Assembly: GCF_027214025.1 (NCBI RefSeq)
Contig: NZ_JAPWHB010000005.1
Span: 542,365-606,364 of the forward strand
Direction of reading: 5' to 3'
Source: Parahoeflea alexandrii
GTDB taxonomy: Bacteria; Pseudomonadota; Alphaproteobacteria; Rhizobiales; Rhizobiaceae
DNA length: 64,000 nt
This document shows positions 26,903 through 34,717 of this stretch, piece after piece; the first letter of the stretch is position 1; each line of letters begins with the position of its first letter. The notes below the pieces were generated by a model, which did not search any database, had not been told where the DNA came from, and was given only the letters and a program-made list of their open reading frames with translations. The position numbers were made by a program, and so were the translations under genes.

Positions 26903-27275
26903 GTGAGTAAGTCCGATCCACCTTGTGTTCCATTCGGGACTTGTTTGCAATTTGGCTTGGGCGAAGTGGTCGAGTTTACCGTCTTGGGGGAGGAGGATCA
27001 GTGGAACGAGCAAGCGTGCGAACTGCTGGGAAGCGGTATTCAAGGAACATCCAGAGTTCTTCCGCGTCAACTCGGGAGACAACGAGGCGTCCCTGGTGTG
27101 GAGGGGGCAGTTCCCTCGAAATTTCAATGTGGACGACATCAAGGAAACTGTTCCGGACGATGAAATCGATGGCACCGCAGAGGACCGTGTCAGCCGAAAG
27201 CGCCTGGATGCCGAGCAGATTACTGCGCTGATAGATGTGGCCGTCAAGCCTCATTCGTCTCCGGCAATTCGCTAG
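26903..27275 (+). pseudogene. Frameshifted remnant of an unrecognised gene
   Basis: Two plus-strand frames read as one broken protein. From the GTG at 26903 the frame gives LGEVVEFTVLGEEDQW then NEQACELLG and ends as protein-like sequence near 27035; a shift of one frame continues with EAVFKEHPEFFRVNSGDNEA, FPRNFNVDDIKETVPDDEID and EDRVSRKRLDAEQITALIDV to a TAG at 27273-27275. Both pieces have acidic, helical, protein-like composition that the opposite strand and other frames lack. The family is not recognised. It overlaps the 3' end of the minus-strand LysR gene by 32 bp. A single-base sequencing error could also explain the shift. Confidence 0.55.
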
Positions 27276-28158
27276 ATTCCACAAGATCCTTCAAGACAGC
27301 AAGAAACGCGGCGAGTGTCGGGGATATGTCATTACGCCTGTGCACCAGGTTCAGGGCTTGGGATACATTGAGATCCCTGATCGGAGCAAACCGTACGCCG
27401 TGGGGTTGGCGCCACTGCTGAAATGCGTTCGCAAAAGCCAGGCCTGCCCCTGTGCTGACCAAGGCAAGGATTTCCGTTTCGTTGGTCGGCTCCGCCACGT
27501 AATTCGGTGAAAAATCAACGGTGGAAACGGCATTGTCCAGATCATCGAAGAACTTCGGGCTGGCCGCGCGCTGGAAGCCGATCATGGAGTATCCCTTGAG
27601 ATCGCGCAGATAGATGTCTTCCTTCTCGATCAGCGGGCAGCCCAGCGGCATCGCCAGGATGACCGGCGAGTCTGCCAGATGGATCGCAACCAGATCCTCA
27701 ATGTTGAGCGGGTTGTAGACCAGGGCGGCTTCGGTATTTCGCTGCCGCAGATGGAAGAGCTGCAGCGCGGTGGGCATGGTTGCCAGCGAAACCTCGACAT
27801 TGGGATGAAGTTCCCGGAACATACGAAGCGTGTCGGGGATCAGTCCGTGCCACGCCACGCTCTCGATCAGGCTCAAACGCAGCACACCCTGCTGGCCGGT
27901 CGAGACGGAGCGTGCCGAGGCGATGCTGCGCTGGAGCTGAAGTTCCAGTTCCTTCATCTCCGACAGCATGACACGGCCGGCCGGAGAGAGCCGCACACCG
28001 CGCGGCAGCCTCTCGAACAAGTCAAAGCCGAGCTCCGCCTCAAGCATTTGCATCTGACGGCTCAGAGCCGGCTGCGCGATCCGCAACCTCTTGGCGGCAC
28101 GGCCGAAATGCTCTTCTTCTGCGATGGCGATGAAATACCGGATTTGTCTCAATTCCAT
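27244..28158 (-). CDS. LysR-type transcriptional regulator
   Basis: Regulator of 304 residues with the standard start MELRQIRYFIAIAEEEHFGR and QPALSRQMQMLEAELG helix-turn-helix, then an effector domain. The frame is open 18 codons further upstream, but the ATG at 28158 gives the canonical MELRQ N-terminus. It is divergent from the TRAP-2 operon with about 200 bp between start codons, the classical arrangement for a LysR gene and its target. The N-terminal region is similar to BenM/CatM-type regulators of aromatic-acid pathways, but effector residues cannot be judged here. Confidence 0.92.
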   Translation of the reverse strand: MELRQIRYFIAIAEEEHFGRAAKRLRIAQPALSRQMQMLEAELGFDLFERLPRGVRLSPAGRVMLSEMKELELQLQRSIASARSVSTGQQGVLRLSLIESVAWHGLIPDTLRMFRELHPNVEVSLATMPTALQLFHLRQRNTEAALVYNPLNIEDLVAIHLADSPVILAMPLGCPLIEKEDIYLRDLKGYSMIGFQRAASPKFFDDLDNAVSTVDFSPNYVAEPTNETEILALVSTGAGLAFANAFQQWRQPHGVRFAPIRDLNVSQALNLVHRRNDISPTLAAFLAVLKDLVESSELPETNEA

Positions 28159-28356
28159 TTCTATTGATACCATTTCGGCATCAGACGAAGCAAGGCTTTG
28201 AATTGGACGCAATCCCTGGGCGGCGGTTAGTCTTCGATGGAGAGTCTGCTTTCAGGCACTTTCTGTGCGCAGCGCTGGCGGACTGGCCTGTTGGTGCGGG
28301 CGAGCCTGGTCGCGATGCCGACTGGATCGGACAGGCCGGGAAGACAGGAAGGGGAG
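28159..28356. promoter_or_regulatory. Divergent control region of LysR gene and TRAP-2 operon
   Basis: The 198 bp between the LysR start (28158, minus) and DctQ start (28357, plus) must hold both promoters and the LysR operator. No convincing -35/-10 pair or long symmetric element was identified by eye. The region just upstream of DctQ contains AGGAAGGGGAG at 28346-28356 as ribosome site. Confidence 0.4.
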
Positions 28357-28866
28357 ATGTTCAGCATGCATCTGTTGAAAATAATGTCTTTTGTCGAGCG
28401 GACACTCCTGCTGCTCTCCGTGCTCATCCTGCTCGCAATGGCCGTCATCACCTTTTTGGATGTCACCGGCCGCTATCTTTTCAACGCGCCGCTACAAGGC
28501 GCGTTCGAGTTGATCGGCATGGGAATGGCGCTGTTGATTTTCACAGCCCTTCCGGAGGTCACGGCCCGCGGTGCGCATGTGGCGGTGTCGCTGGCGGGGT
28601 TTCTACCCCCGCGCATTCAGGCGGTGCTGCGGGTGATGATGGCGGTGTTGATATCCGCTGCGTTCTGCATTCTCGCCTGGCGATTGTTCGAGCATGGCAA
28701 GCGCATGTCCGACTACGGCGATTATGCCATGTTTACCGGCATTCCCTATGCGCCGGTCGCGTTCTTCATGGCGGTGTGTGCTGCGGTGGCGGGGGTGTTT
28801 CGCGTGGTCCGGCTGGGCCTCGATCCCCAGGACCTTCTGACCGAAAAAAAGGACGCACCGGAATGA
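28357..28866 (+). CDS. TRAP transporter small permease (DctQ type), system 2
   Basis: Small four-helix TRAP subunit of 169 residues. Helix 1 LLLLSVLILLAMAVITFLDV leads into TGRYLFNAPLQGAFELIGMG, the DctQ signature, and helices 2-4 follow (MALLIFTALPE, VLRVMMAVLISAAFCILAW, APVAFFMAVCAAVAGVFRVV). The reading frame extends 40 codons upstream, but the ATG at 28357 has an AGGAA site at 28346-28350 and starts near helix 1. The stop overlaps the DctM start by 4 bp. The order here (DctQ-DctM-DctP) differs from TRAP-1, where DctP comes first. Confidence 0.9.
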   Translation: MFSMHLLKIMSFVERTLLLLSVLILLAMAVITFLDVTGRYLFNAPLQGAFELIGMGMALLIFTALPEVTARGAHVAVSLAGFLPPRIQAVLRVMMAVLISAAFCILAWRLFEHGKRMSDYGDYAMFTGIPYAPVAFFMAVCAAVAGVFRVVRLGLDPQDLLTEKKDAPE

Positions 28867-30155
28867 CCGCAACCCTGATTGCCCTTTTGCTGCTGTTTCT
28901 GTTCCTGTTTTTGGGGTTGCCGATCGGGATCGGCATGGGCGTTGTCGGCGTCGCCGGATTTGCCTGGCTCATCGGTTTTTGGCCGGCAATGCATATGCTG
29001 GGGCAAACTTCCTATGACACCGTGGTCAATTACAACCTGTCGGTTCTGCCGCTGTTCATCCTGATGGGCCATCTTGTCTCGCAGGCGGGGCTTTCGCAAA
29101 AGCTGTTCGAGGCTGCCAACGCCTGGGTCGGACATGTGAAGGGCGGCCTGGCCGTGGCTTCGGTGATGGCCTGTGGCGGGTTCTCAGCCGTCTGCGGGTC
29201 CAGCATGGCGACGGCAGCCACGATGGGGCGCGTCGTGATCCCGACCATGCGCAGCTACGGCTACGACGCCGGGATCGCGGCGGGGGCGGTGGCCGCCGGC
29301 GGCACGCTTGGCATCCTGATCCCGCCCAGCGTTCTTCTGGTCGTCTACGGCATTCTCACCGAGCAGAATATCGGAGCCCTGTTCGCCGCCGGCATTCTGC
29401 CCGGCATCCTGGGGATCATTCTCTACAGTGCCGCTGTCATGGTCGTGGCCCATTTCGCCCCGCGCAAGGCTCCTTCAGGACCCCGCAGCAATTGGAGCCA
29501 CCGCATCTCGGCGCTCAAGGGGATTGCGGGCGTCGCCATCCTCTTTCTTGTCATCATGGGTGGGATCTATGGCGGAGTTTTCACGCCCACCGAAGCGGCG
29601 GGGATCGGCGCGGTCGGGGCGTTCCTCATGGCGTTGCTGTCCGGAAACCTGACCTGGAAGATATTTAACGAAGCCCTCGTCGACACCGTGCTCACAACGT
29701 CGATGATGTTCATTCTCGTGATCGGGGCGATCACTTTCACGAACTTCATCAACGTTGCAGGGTTCCCTCAGGCCATCAACGCCTTCCTGGCGGAATACCG
29801 GCCTTCGCCGATGACCGTGATCCTGGCGCTCGTCATGGTCTATCTCGTGCTCGGCTGTTTTCTGGAGAGCCTGTCGATGATCCTGCTGACCGTGCCGGTG
29901 TTTTATCCGGTGGTTGCCGGCCTTGGCTTCGACCTGGTCTGGTTCGGGATCTTCATTGTCATTCTGGTGGAAATCAGCCTGATCACCCCGCCTGTGGGCC
30001 TGAACATCTTTGTCCTGCATTCCGCTTTTCCAGACATCAAGCTGTCGACCATCTTTCGCGGTGTCCTGCCTTTCGTCGCCGCCGACGTGGTGCGTCTGGC
30101 GCTGGTGATCTTCATCCCGGGAATTGCGACCCTTCTGCCGAGACTATTCTTCTGA
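28863..30155 (+). CDS. TRAP transporter large permease (DctM type), system 2
   Basis: Large TRAP subunit of 430 residues, the same length as the TRAP-1 DctM but only distantly similar. Seen: LFLGLPIGIGMGVVGVAGFA, YNLSVLPLFILMGHLVSQAG, GGFSAVCGSSMATAATMGRV, GTLGILIPPSVLLVVYGILT, GGIYGGVFTPTEAAGIGAVG and LITPPVGLNIFVLHS. About 12 membrane helices are expected. Start ATG 28863 overlaps the DctQ stop by 4 bp. Transports a substrate delivered by the DctP protein encoded 27 bp downstream. Confidence 0.93.
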   Translation: MTATLIALLLLFLFLFLGLPIGIGMGVVGVAGFAWLIGFWPAMHMLGQTSYDTVVNYNLSVLPLFILMGHLVSQAGLSQKLFEAANAWVGHVKGGLAVASVMACGGFSAVCGSSMATAATMGRVVIPTMRSYGYDAGIAAGAVAAGGTLGILIPPSVLLVVYGILTEQNIGALFAAGILPGILGIILYSAAVMVVAHFAPRKAPSGPRSNWSHRISALKGIAGVAILFLVIMGGIYGGVFTPTEAAGIGAVGAFLMALLSGNLTWKIFNEALVDTVLTTSMMFILVIGAITFTNFINVAGFPQAINAFLAEYRPSPMTVILALVMVYLVLGCFLESLSMILLTVPVFYPVVAGLGFDLVWFGIFIVILVEISLITPPVGLNIFVLHSAFPDIKLSTIFRGVLPFVAADVVRLALVIFIPGIATLLPRLFF

Positions 30156-30182
30156 CCCTTCAACAAAGCAAAGGACACTGAT

Positions 30183-31199
30183 ATGAGGCTTTCTTTTCTG
30201 GCGACGACCCTCGTTGCGATGGGCATGACAACCGGTGCGGCCCTGGCTGAAAACGTCACTCTGCGGTTTTCCAACTGGTTGCCGCCAACCCATTACATCG
30301 TCACCGAGATGATCCAGCCCTGGATGGACAAGGTCGCCGAGGCGACCGAGGGCCGCGTCACCTTCCAGATCCAGCCCGCGCTCGGGGCCCCGGCCGCCCA
30401 CCTGGACCTTGTCGCGACCGGTGTCGCGGATCTGGCCTTCATGCCGCATGGCTACACGCCCGCCCGTTTCAAGCTGACCGAGATTGGCGAACTGCCCTTC
30501 ACGTCGGATGACGCGGTGTCGAATTCGGTGGCGTTCTGGCGCACCTATCAGAAGTTCATGATGGGCGAGGACGAGCACCGCGGCGTCAAGCTGCTTTCGA
30601 TCTGGACGACGACGCCGTCGCAGCTGTTCCTGGCCGGTGAGGTCACCAGGCTGGACGAAGTCGCGGGCAAGAAAATCCGGGTGACGAGTCCGACGCTGGA
30701 GGCGGTTGCGCGCACGCTCGATCTTACCTCCATCACGGCGGCGAGCTCCGAGATCTACGAAATGATGTCGCGCGGAACCGTGGACGGCACCTTCTTCCAA
30801 AGCGACTCCGTCGTTGCCTTCCGTCTTGTGGATTTCGTGAAGTCGCAGATCTCCGTGCCCGGCGGATTTGTCCATTCCAGCCAGATGCTGATCATGAATC
30901 CTGCCATGTGGGACAAGATCTCGGCCGAAGATCAGGCCAAGATTGATGCGCTTTCCGGCGAGGCGATGTCGCGCGCCTTTGCCGAGGTCTGGGACGCCAA
31001 GGCAAAGGAAGGCGACGTGACACTGGCCGAGGCGGGTGTGACCGTCACCGAAGTGGGCGGCGAGGCGCTTGACTCCCTGAAGCAGGATTTGTCCTTCCTG
31101 CGCACCGATTGGGTCGCTGCCGCCAATGATCGCGGCATCGACGGCGAAGCCGCCCTGGCGTTCTACCACGCACAAATTGAAGAGCTTTCGGCGGAATAA
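30183..31199 (+). CDS. TRAP transporter substrate-binding protein (DctP type), system 2
   Basis: Periplasmic binding protein of 338 residues with signal peptide MRLSFLATTLVAMGMTTGAA-LAEN (cleavage after ALA). Fold-typical blocks: VTLRFSNWLPPTHYIVTEMI, LFLAGEVTRLDEVAGKKIRV with the conserved Arg of the substrate site, and EIYEMMSRGTVDGTFFQSDS. AAAGGA precedes the ATG. It is followed by a strong hairpin (31207-31231) and then the SRPBCC-like gene. This protein belongs to a different DctP subgroup from that of TRAP-1, so the two systems probably take different ligands. Confidence 0.92.
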   Translation: MRLSFLATTLVAMGMTTGAALAENVTLRFSNWLPPTHYIVTEMIQPWMDKVAEATEGRVTFQIQPALGAPAAHLDLVATGVADLAFMPHGYTPARFKLTEIGELPFTSDDAVSNSVAFWRTYQKFMMGEDEHRGVKLLSIWTTTPSQLFLAGEVTRLDEVAGKKIRVTSPTLEAVARTLDLTSITAASSEIYEMMSRGTVDGTFFQSDSVVAFRLVDFVKSQISVPGGFVHSSQMLIMNPAMWDKISAEDQAKIDALSGEAMSRAFAEVWDAKAKEGDVTLAEAGVTVTEVGGEALDSLKQDLSFLRTDWVAAANDRGIDGEAALAFYHAQIEELSAE

Positions 31200-31206
31200 A
31201 CCAAAC

Positions 31207-31231
31207 AAGGCAAGGCGTTGAGCCTTGCCTT
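31207..31231 (+). terminator. Intercistronic hairpin after TRAP-2 binding protein
   Basis: AAGGCAAGGC (31207-31216), loop GTTGA, GCCTTGCCTT (31222-31231): a perfect 10-bp stem 8 bp after the DctP stop and 21 bp before the next start. It is followed by mixed sequence rather than a T-run, so it looks like an attenuator or an mRNA-stabilising hairpin that sets binding protein apart from the downstream gene. Confidence 0.55.
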
Positions 31232-31251
31232 CACTCACTTGAAAAGGACAT

Positions 31252-31695
31252 TTGATGATCGACCAACATTGCCACACGAGCAGCATCAGGGTGAAACGAT
31301 CCGCTGCAGCAGTCTTTGACCTGATGTCCGATGGGATAAAGCAGGGGCACTGGGCCTGGGGCAGCTTTCAGCGCGAGGAAGTCAGCAAGGGCCTGTTTGT
31401 CGGAACGTCCGTCTTTGACGGACAGCAGACCTTCGTGCGCCTGAACAGCGATGTCGAGCGCCTGACCGTCGACTACGAGGTCGGCAAGTCGGAAGCAAAC
31501 ATGCAGTTCCGGAACATGTCGCGCGTTCTGCCAGGACCCGTGGTCGGCTTGAGCGACGAGGAATGCATCGTCAGTTTGATAACATGGCGTTTGGCGTCGC
31601 AGGACGACGATAGCTGGTCACAGATTGGAACCGTGCATGAAGCGGAAATGTATCTGATCCGGGGCCTCGCTGAGCGCGGCTTGCCCAACGCCTGA
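31252..31695 (+). CDS. SRPBCC-like small protein, paralogue B
   Basis: A 147-residue protein, start ATG 31255 or the preceding codon at 31252 (TTG-ATG), with AAAAGGA as ribosome site. SRPBCC-like layout: IRVKRSAAAVFDLMSDGIKQ at the opening, antiparallel strands around SVFDGQQTFVRLNSDVERLT, and a C-terminal helix with HEAEMYLIRGLAERG. It is a paralogue of the protein at 21227, sharing the FDGxQ, ERL/DRL-x-VDY, E-C-x-V-x-L-x-x-WR and HEAEMYLI positions. It closes the TRAP-2 operon just as its paralogue closes TRAP-1, which links the family to TRAP-based uptake. Function unknown; a pocket binding the transported compound or its product is the simplest idea. Confidence 0.72.
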   Translation: MMIDQHCHTSSIRVKRSAAAVFDLMSDGIKQGHWAWGSFQREEVSKGLFVGTSVFDGQQTFVRLNSDVERLTVDYEVGKSEANMQFRNMSRVLPGPVVGLSDEECIVSLITWRLASQDDDSWSQIGTVHEAEMYLIRGLAERGLPNA

Positions 31696-32065
31696 ACTTC
31701 CGGCGGGTATCCATTCGATCGTTTTTCGATTGGATTGCTGTTGGAAAGCTTCCCGCCGGGCTCAGCAGTCCGGTATGTGTTTGATGATCTGTCAATTGAA
31801 TTCAGCAGCAAGGTTTCCTCGTTTTGACGGGTGGTTTCCACCCGTCAAAACGGACAGTTACCATCTCAGTCCCGGCAAACCCAGGCTCGGGGACGCCGCC
31901 TTCTGCACGGTGCCAGCATCGCCAGGATTTGCGGTTCGCTAATCCTGCCCGTCTTCATCAAGTATTCTCGATCCTATTGCCGAGAAAACTTGCACTTGAA
32001 GCCCCACCTGTCGTGCGGGGCAGCACCGTAATGGTGTGAACGCTGAATGATCCGCTCATGGGTTC
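31696..32065. other. Gene-poor stretch after TRAP-2 operon
   Basis: No frame in these 370 bp looks like a protein. It begins the transition from dense operons to mobile-DNA debris and contains the 15-bp inverted repeat. Base composition is lower in GC than the flanking operons. Confidence 0.5.
31820..31852. repeat. Perfect 15-bp inverted repeat
   Basis: Arm 31820-31834 (CGTTTTGACGGGTGG), spacer TTT at 31835-31837, arm 31838-31852 (CCACCCGTCAAAACG). The symmetry is perfect. There is no T-run on either side, so it is not an intrinsic terminator. It stands in a gene-poor stretch next to degraded mobile DNA and may be a protein-binding site or an end of a mobile element. Confidence 0.75.
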
Positions 32066-32290
32066 GATGCACCTCTGCATTATCGAGTGTGACCCGACGC
32101 AACGCCGGTGTCATTTTCGGGAGAAATCACCGATTCGTGGGCCTACAAGGACGGCGCGCGCTCGCAGTTTTGCTCTGAAGTGGCAGAAGAATGGAGCGCC
32201 GCGCCGGGAGAAGATGAGAATTATGTCTACGCTATAGCCCTCTAAGTTCACGACTGGACGTCAAACAACCCTTCGCCACCGAAGAGCTGT
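32066..32290 (+). pseudogene. Short degraded coding remnant, family unknown
   Basis: On the plus strand one frame reads SGEITDSWAYKDGARSQFCS then EVAEEWSAAPGEDENYVYAI to a TAA at 32243-32245, and the same frame continues past the stop as VHDWTSNNPSPP. No start codon with a ribosome site is visible. The composition is protein-like. I do not recognise the family; it looks like the remains of a gene with an internal stop. Confidence 0.35.
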
Positions 32291-32364
32291 TTGCGACCTC
32301 ATGGTGGCCACGGGATCGATTTTGGCTGCATCCTAAAAGCCGACGATCTGCAGATGTTGGTTAA

Positions 32365-32868
32365 TGTACAGGGGTTCGCAATTTAGAAGCGACGCCGGCG
32401 CGCGTCGTCCTGCTGGACGATGAGTCCGCTTTCGCTAATCTGGCCATCTCCAAGAAGCGCGAGGATGCGAAAGCGGTCGAGGCGGAGGAAGCGGCTGGAC
32501 GCGCCGAACAGGATGCCATTCGCGACTTGCATTCAACTCTGGAAGCCAAGGGTCGCTGCATGGACCGCGAGGCGTTTGATGCGGACGTGTCTTGCGCCGG
32601 CAAGCGCGCCGGGTTGAAGCTAGCTGCGCCGATCAAGACGGCAGTCTTTGCCGCGCTGGGCGAGCGCGATCCGAAAGCCGCGATTTGCCGTGACGGCAAG
32701 GGCAGGCCGGAATCAGACAGCGAATTGCACGACACCGAGAACATCCCGCTGGCCGGTACGTTGTACTTGTGCCTGCCACTTGTCATTGCGTTTTCTAAGG
32801 GATGCCACGTCGGGAACTCCTGTCAGTGTGACCAGATTGGGACCGGTGACAAAACAGGGTTGTTCTAG
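32365..32868 (+). pseudogene. hsdM: Remnant of type I restriction-modification methylase HsdM (C-terminal end)
   Basis: The open frame reads VVLLDDESAFANLAISKKRE, then EEAAGRAEQDAIRDLHSTLE, FDADVSCAGKRAGLKLAAPI, TAVFAALGERDPKAAICRDG and DSELHDTENIPLAG. Alternating ERDPxAxICRDxxGxPExDxxLRDTENVPL is the end of the N6-adenine DNA methylase HsdM of type I restriction systems. The methylase core (DPPF motif and SAM motif) is absent: a stop at 32362-32364 precedes the frame. After PLAG (about 32757) the sequence loses homology. It cannot be functional; it marks loss of a restriction locus or an integration junction. Confidence 0.7.
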
Positions 32869-32915
32869 GGCTTGTTCGTCCGCGCATAACCCATTGTGTT
32901 TGCTAGGTTATGTAG

Positions 32916-32965
32916 TGGCGCACCCGACAGGATTCGAACCTGTGACCTCTGCCTTCGGAGGGCAA
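32916..32965 (-). other. 3' part of tRNA-Arg(CCG), probable integration site (att)
   Basis: Read on the minus strand, 32965 down to 32916 gives the anticodon arm with loop CTCCGAA (anticodon CCG), variable region, a perfect T-arm (ACAGG-TTCGAAT-CCTGT), the acceptor strand CGGGTGC, discriminator G and encoded CCA. The 5' part of a tRNA is missing: the next bases (32966-33003) cannot form a D-arm. Tyrosine integrases commonly insert at the 3' half of tRNA genes and leave such a copy; an integrase gene starts 174 bp away. The orientation puts the element to the right of 32965 and original chromosome to the left. Confidence 0.7.
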
Positions 32966-33139
32966 GTCGCATACTCCGCCTTTTCCCCGCCACCGGCGCC
33001 ATTATCTCTATAATTGTATGAATATGTTGACATTTCTGGTATGGCGATAACAATGTTGTTCGCCACGCTTCGCCATCACACGGGTTAATTTGGTGAGTTT
33101 CTGGTGAGTTTTCCTAATCGTCAATCGGGAGGGACGCAG

Positions 33140-34444
33140 ATGGCAAAACTGACAAAGTCTGTAGTCGACGCGGCCGCGCCGCGCGAAAAGCAGTACACAA
33201 TCTGGTGCAGTGACCTTAAGGGCTTCGGCCTGTTCGTGCAGGCGAGCGGCGTACGGACTTACTTCGTCGACTATCGAAATTCAGCGGGCGTCCGGCGTCG
33301 CATGACGATCGGACGGCACGGCACTGTCACAACAGAGCAGGCGCGCAAACTTGCGATCGCAACCCTTGGAGAGGCGGTTCGGGGCGTCGATCCTGCAGCC
33401 GAGCGCAGGTCGCGCAGAGGATCGATCACGATGAAGGAACTGTGCGAACAATACTTGGAGTTGGCTGACAAGGGCCTCATCCTTGGAAAGGGCGATCGAC
33501 CGAAGAAGGGGAGCACGCTATACACAGACAAGGGTCGGGTCTATCGGCACATCGTACCATTGCTTGGCTCTAAGTTAGTCAAAGACATCAAATCGGCTGA
33601 CGTGAGCAAGTTTATCCGCGACGTAGCGGCGGGAAAGACGGCAATCACCGCCAAGACCGCAAACAAGCGCGGAAAGTCCATCGTGAAAGGAGGGCTGGGC
33701 ACAGCGGCACGCACGGCAGGCCTTCTCGGCGGCATTCTCTCGCATGCGGTGTCCGAAGGAATAATCGAGAGAAATCCTGCGCAGGGCGTCCGGCGTCCGG
33801 CCGATCAGCGCCGGACGCGGCGACTCAATCGTGAAGAGTATCGCCGCCTCGGCCAGGCGATCGAGGAACTTGCTGGAGACGAGACCGATCAAGCGATCCT
33901 TGCGGTGAAGCTGTTGGCACTGACGGGGTGCCGATTGGGAGAGATTGCGCGGCTACGATGGAGCGAGGTGGATAGCGCGGCGCAGTGTTTCCGCCTTGCG
34001 GACAGCAAGGAAGGTGCTTCGGTCCGCCCCGTTGGAAAGGTCGTTCTGGAGGTTCTCGGCGAGCCGTCGAGTGATGCGGCCTTCGTCTTGGCGGGAGCAC
34101 GCAAAGCCGAGTCGTTTGGGGGTCTGCCAAAGGCATGGCAGAGGATCGCCAGGCGCGCAGGCCTTGTCGGTGTCACTCCGCACACGCTTCGGCATTCGTT
34201 CGCTTCCGTGGCTGGAGATCTCGGCTACTCCGAGCCTACGATCGGCGCAATGCTTGGTCATTCGGCTGGCTCAGTCACGAGCCGCTACATTCATCACCTT
34301 GATGAAGTGTTGGCCGCCGCGACGGACCGTGTGTCTGAGACCATCGCTGAGAAGATGTTTGAGGACGTCGCTGAGGGCGGTTCGTCGAAGCGAGCGCGGG
34401 CCGAAGGCGAAAGTCAACGAAATTCCCCGCGCGAGGCGGCCTAG
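33140..34444 (+). CDS. Tyrosine-type site-specific integrase
   Basis: A 434-residue phage/island integrase. N-terminal DUF4102-like domain (1-90: KLTKSVVDAAAPREKQYTIW, FGLFVQASGVRTYFVDYRNS), core-binding SAM-like domain (about 95-210) and catalytic domain with all active-site residues: R265 in TGCRLGEIARLRW, a lysine in DSKEG (K290), H348 and R351 in PHTLRHSF, H374 in LGHSAGS and Y383 in SRYIHH. The ATG at 33140 has a GGGAGGG ribosome site; a GTG 12 codons upstream is less likely. It lies beside the tRNA-Arg fragment and points away from it. Codon use is less biased to G/C-ending than in neighbours, consistent with acquisition. Apparently intact. Confidence 0.9.
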   Translation: MAKLTKSVVDAAAPREKQYTIWCSDLKGFGLFVQASGVRTYFVDYRNSAGVRRRMTIGRHGTVTTEQARKLAIATLGEAVRGVDPAAERRSRRGSITMKELCEQYLELADKGLILGKGDRPKKGSTLYTDKGRVYRHIVPLLGSKLVKDIKSADVSKFIRDVAAGKTAITAKTANKRGKSIVKGGLGTAARTAGLLGGILSHAVSEGIIERNPAQGVRRPADQRRTRRLNREEYRRLGQAIEELAGDETDQAILAVKLLALTGCRLGEIARLRWSEVDSAAQCFRLADSKEGASVRPVGKVVLEVLGEPSSDAAFVLAGARKAESFGGLPKAWQRIARRAGLVGVTPHTLRHSFASVAGDLGYSEPTIGAMLGHSAGSVTSRYIHHLDEVLAAATDRVSETIAEKMFEDVAEGGSSKRARAEGESQRNSPREAA

Positions 34445-34658
34445 CCAACAACATTTTCCATGCAAGGACTTATCTGTTCGGCGCGAACCGACGTTAGTGT
34501 CTGTGGTGCGGCAGGGTGTAATGGGCGCGTTGGATTCAAATTCAATAGTAGCGATATTTGTCAGTTCGCGTCACTCCGTGTGATCAGCACCAAAGTTTAA
34601 CCCCTGCGCCGGAAGATATCAAGCCATTGAATACAATTAATAATCTAGAAGATGGGTC

Positions 34659-34686
34659 GGGTCTAGATCGGCACCGATCTTGACCC
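34659..34686. repeat. Inverted repeat downstream of aldehyde dehydrogenase
   Basis: GGGTCTAGATCGG at 34659-34671 and CCGATCTTGACCC at 34674-34686 pair at 12 of 13 positions. It lies 32-59 bp beyond the stop of the minus-strand catabolic operon and before the integrase gene. A T-run precedes the stem on the minus strand but none follows, so it is at best an atypical terminator or an mRNA 3'-end stabiliser. The 273 bp between the two genes hold no reading frame worth calling. Confidence 0.4.
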
Positions 34687-34717
34687 TACCGAAAAAACGC
34701 AATCCGTGATGATCGCA

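Noticed and set aside
28164..28862. N-terminal extension of the TRAP-2 DctM gene to 663 residues
   Set aside because: The added part overlaps the DctQ gene in another frame and is His/Arg-rich; ATG 28863 overlaps the DctQ stop and begins the conserved DctM sequence.
32916..33003. Complete tRNA gene
   Set aside because: The 3' half fits tRNA-Arg(CCG) but the upstream bases cannot form a D-arm and the acceptor stem has a mismatch, so it is a fragment.
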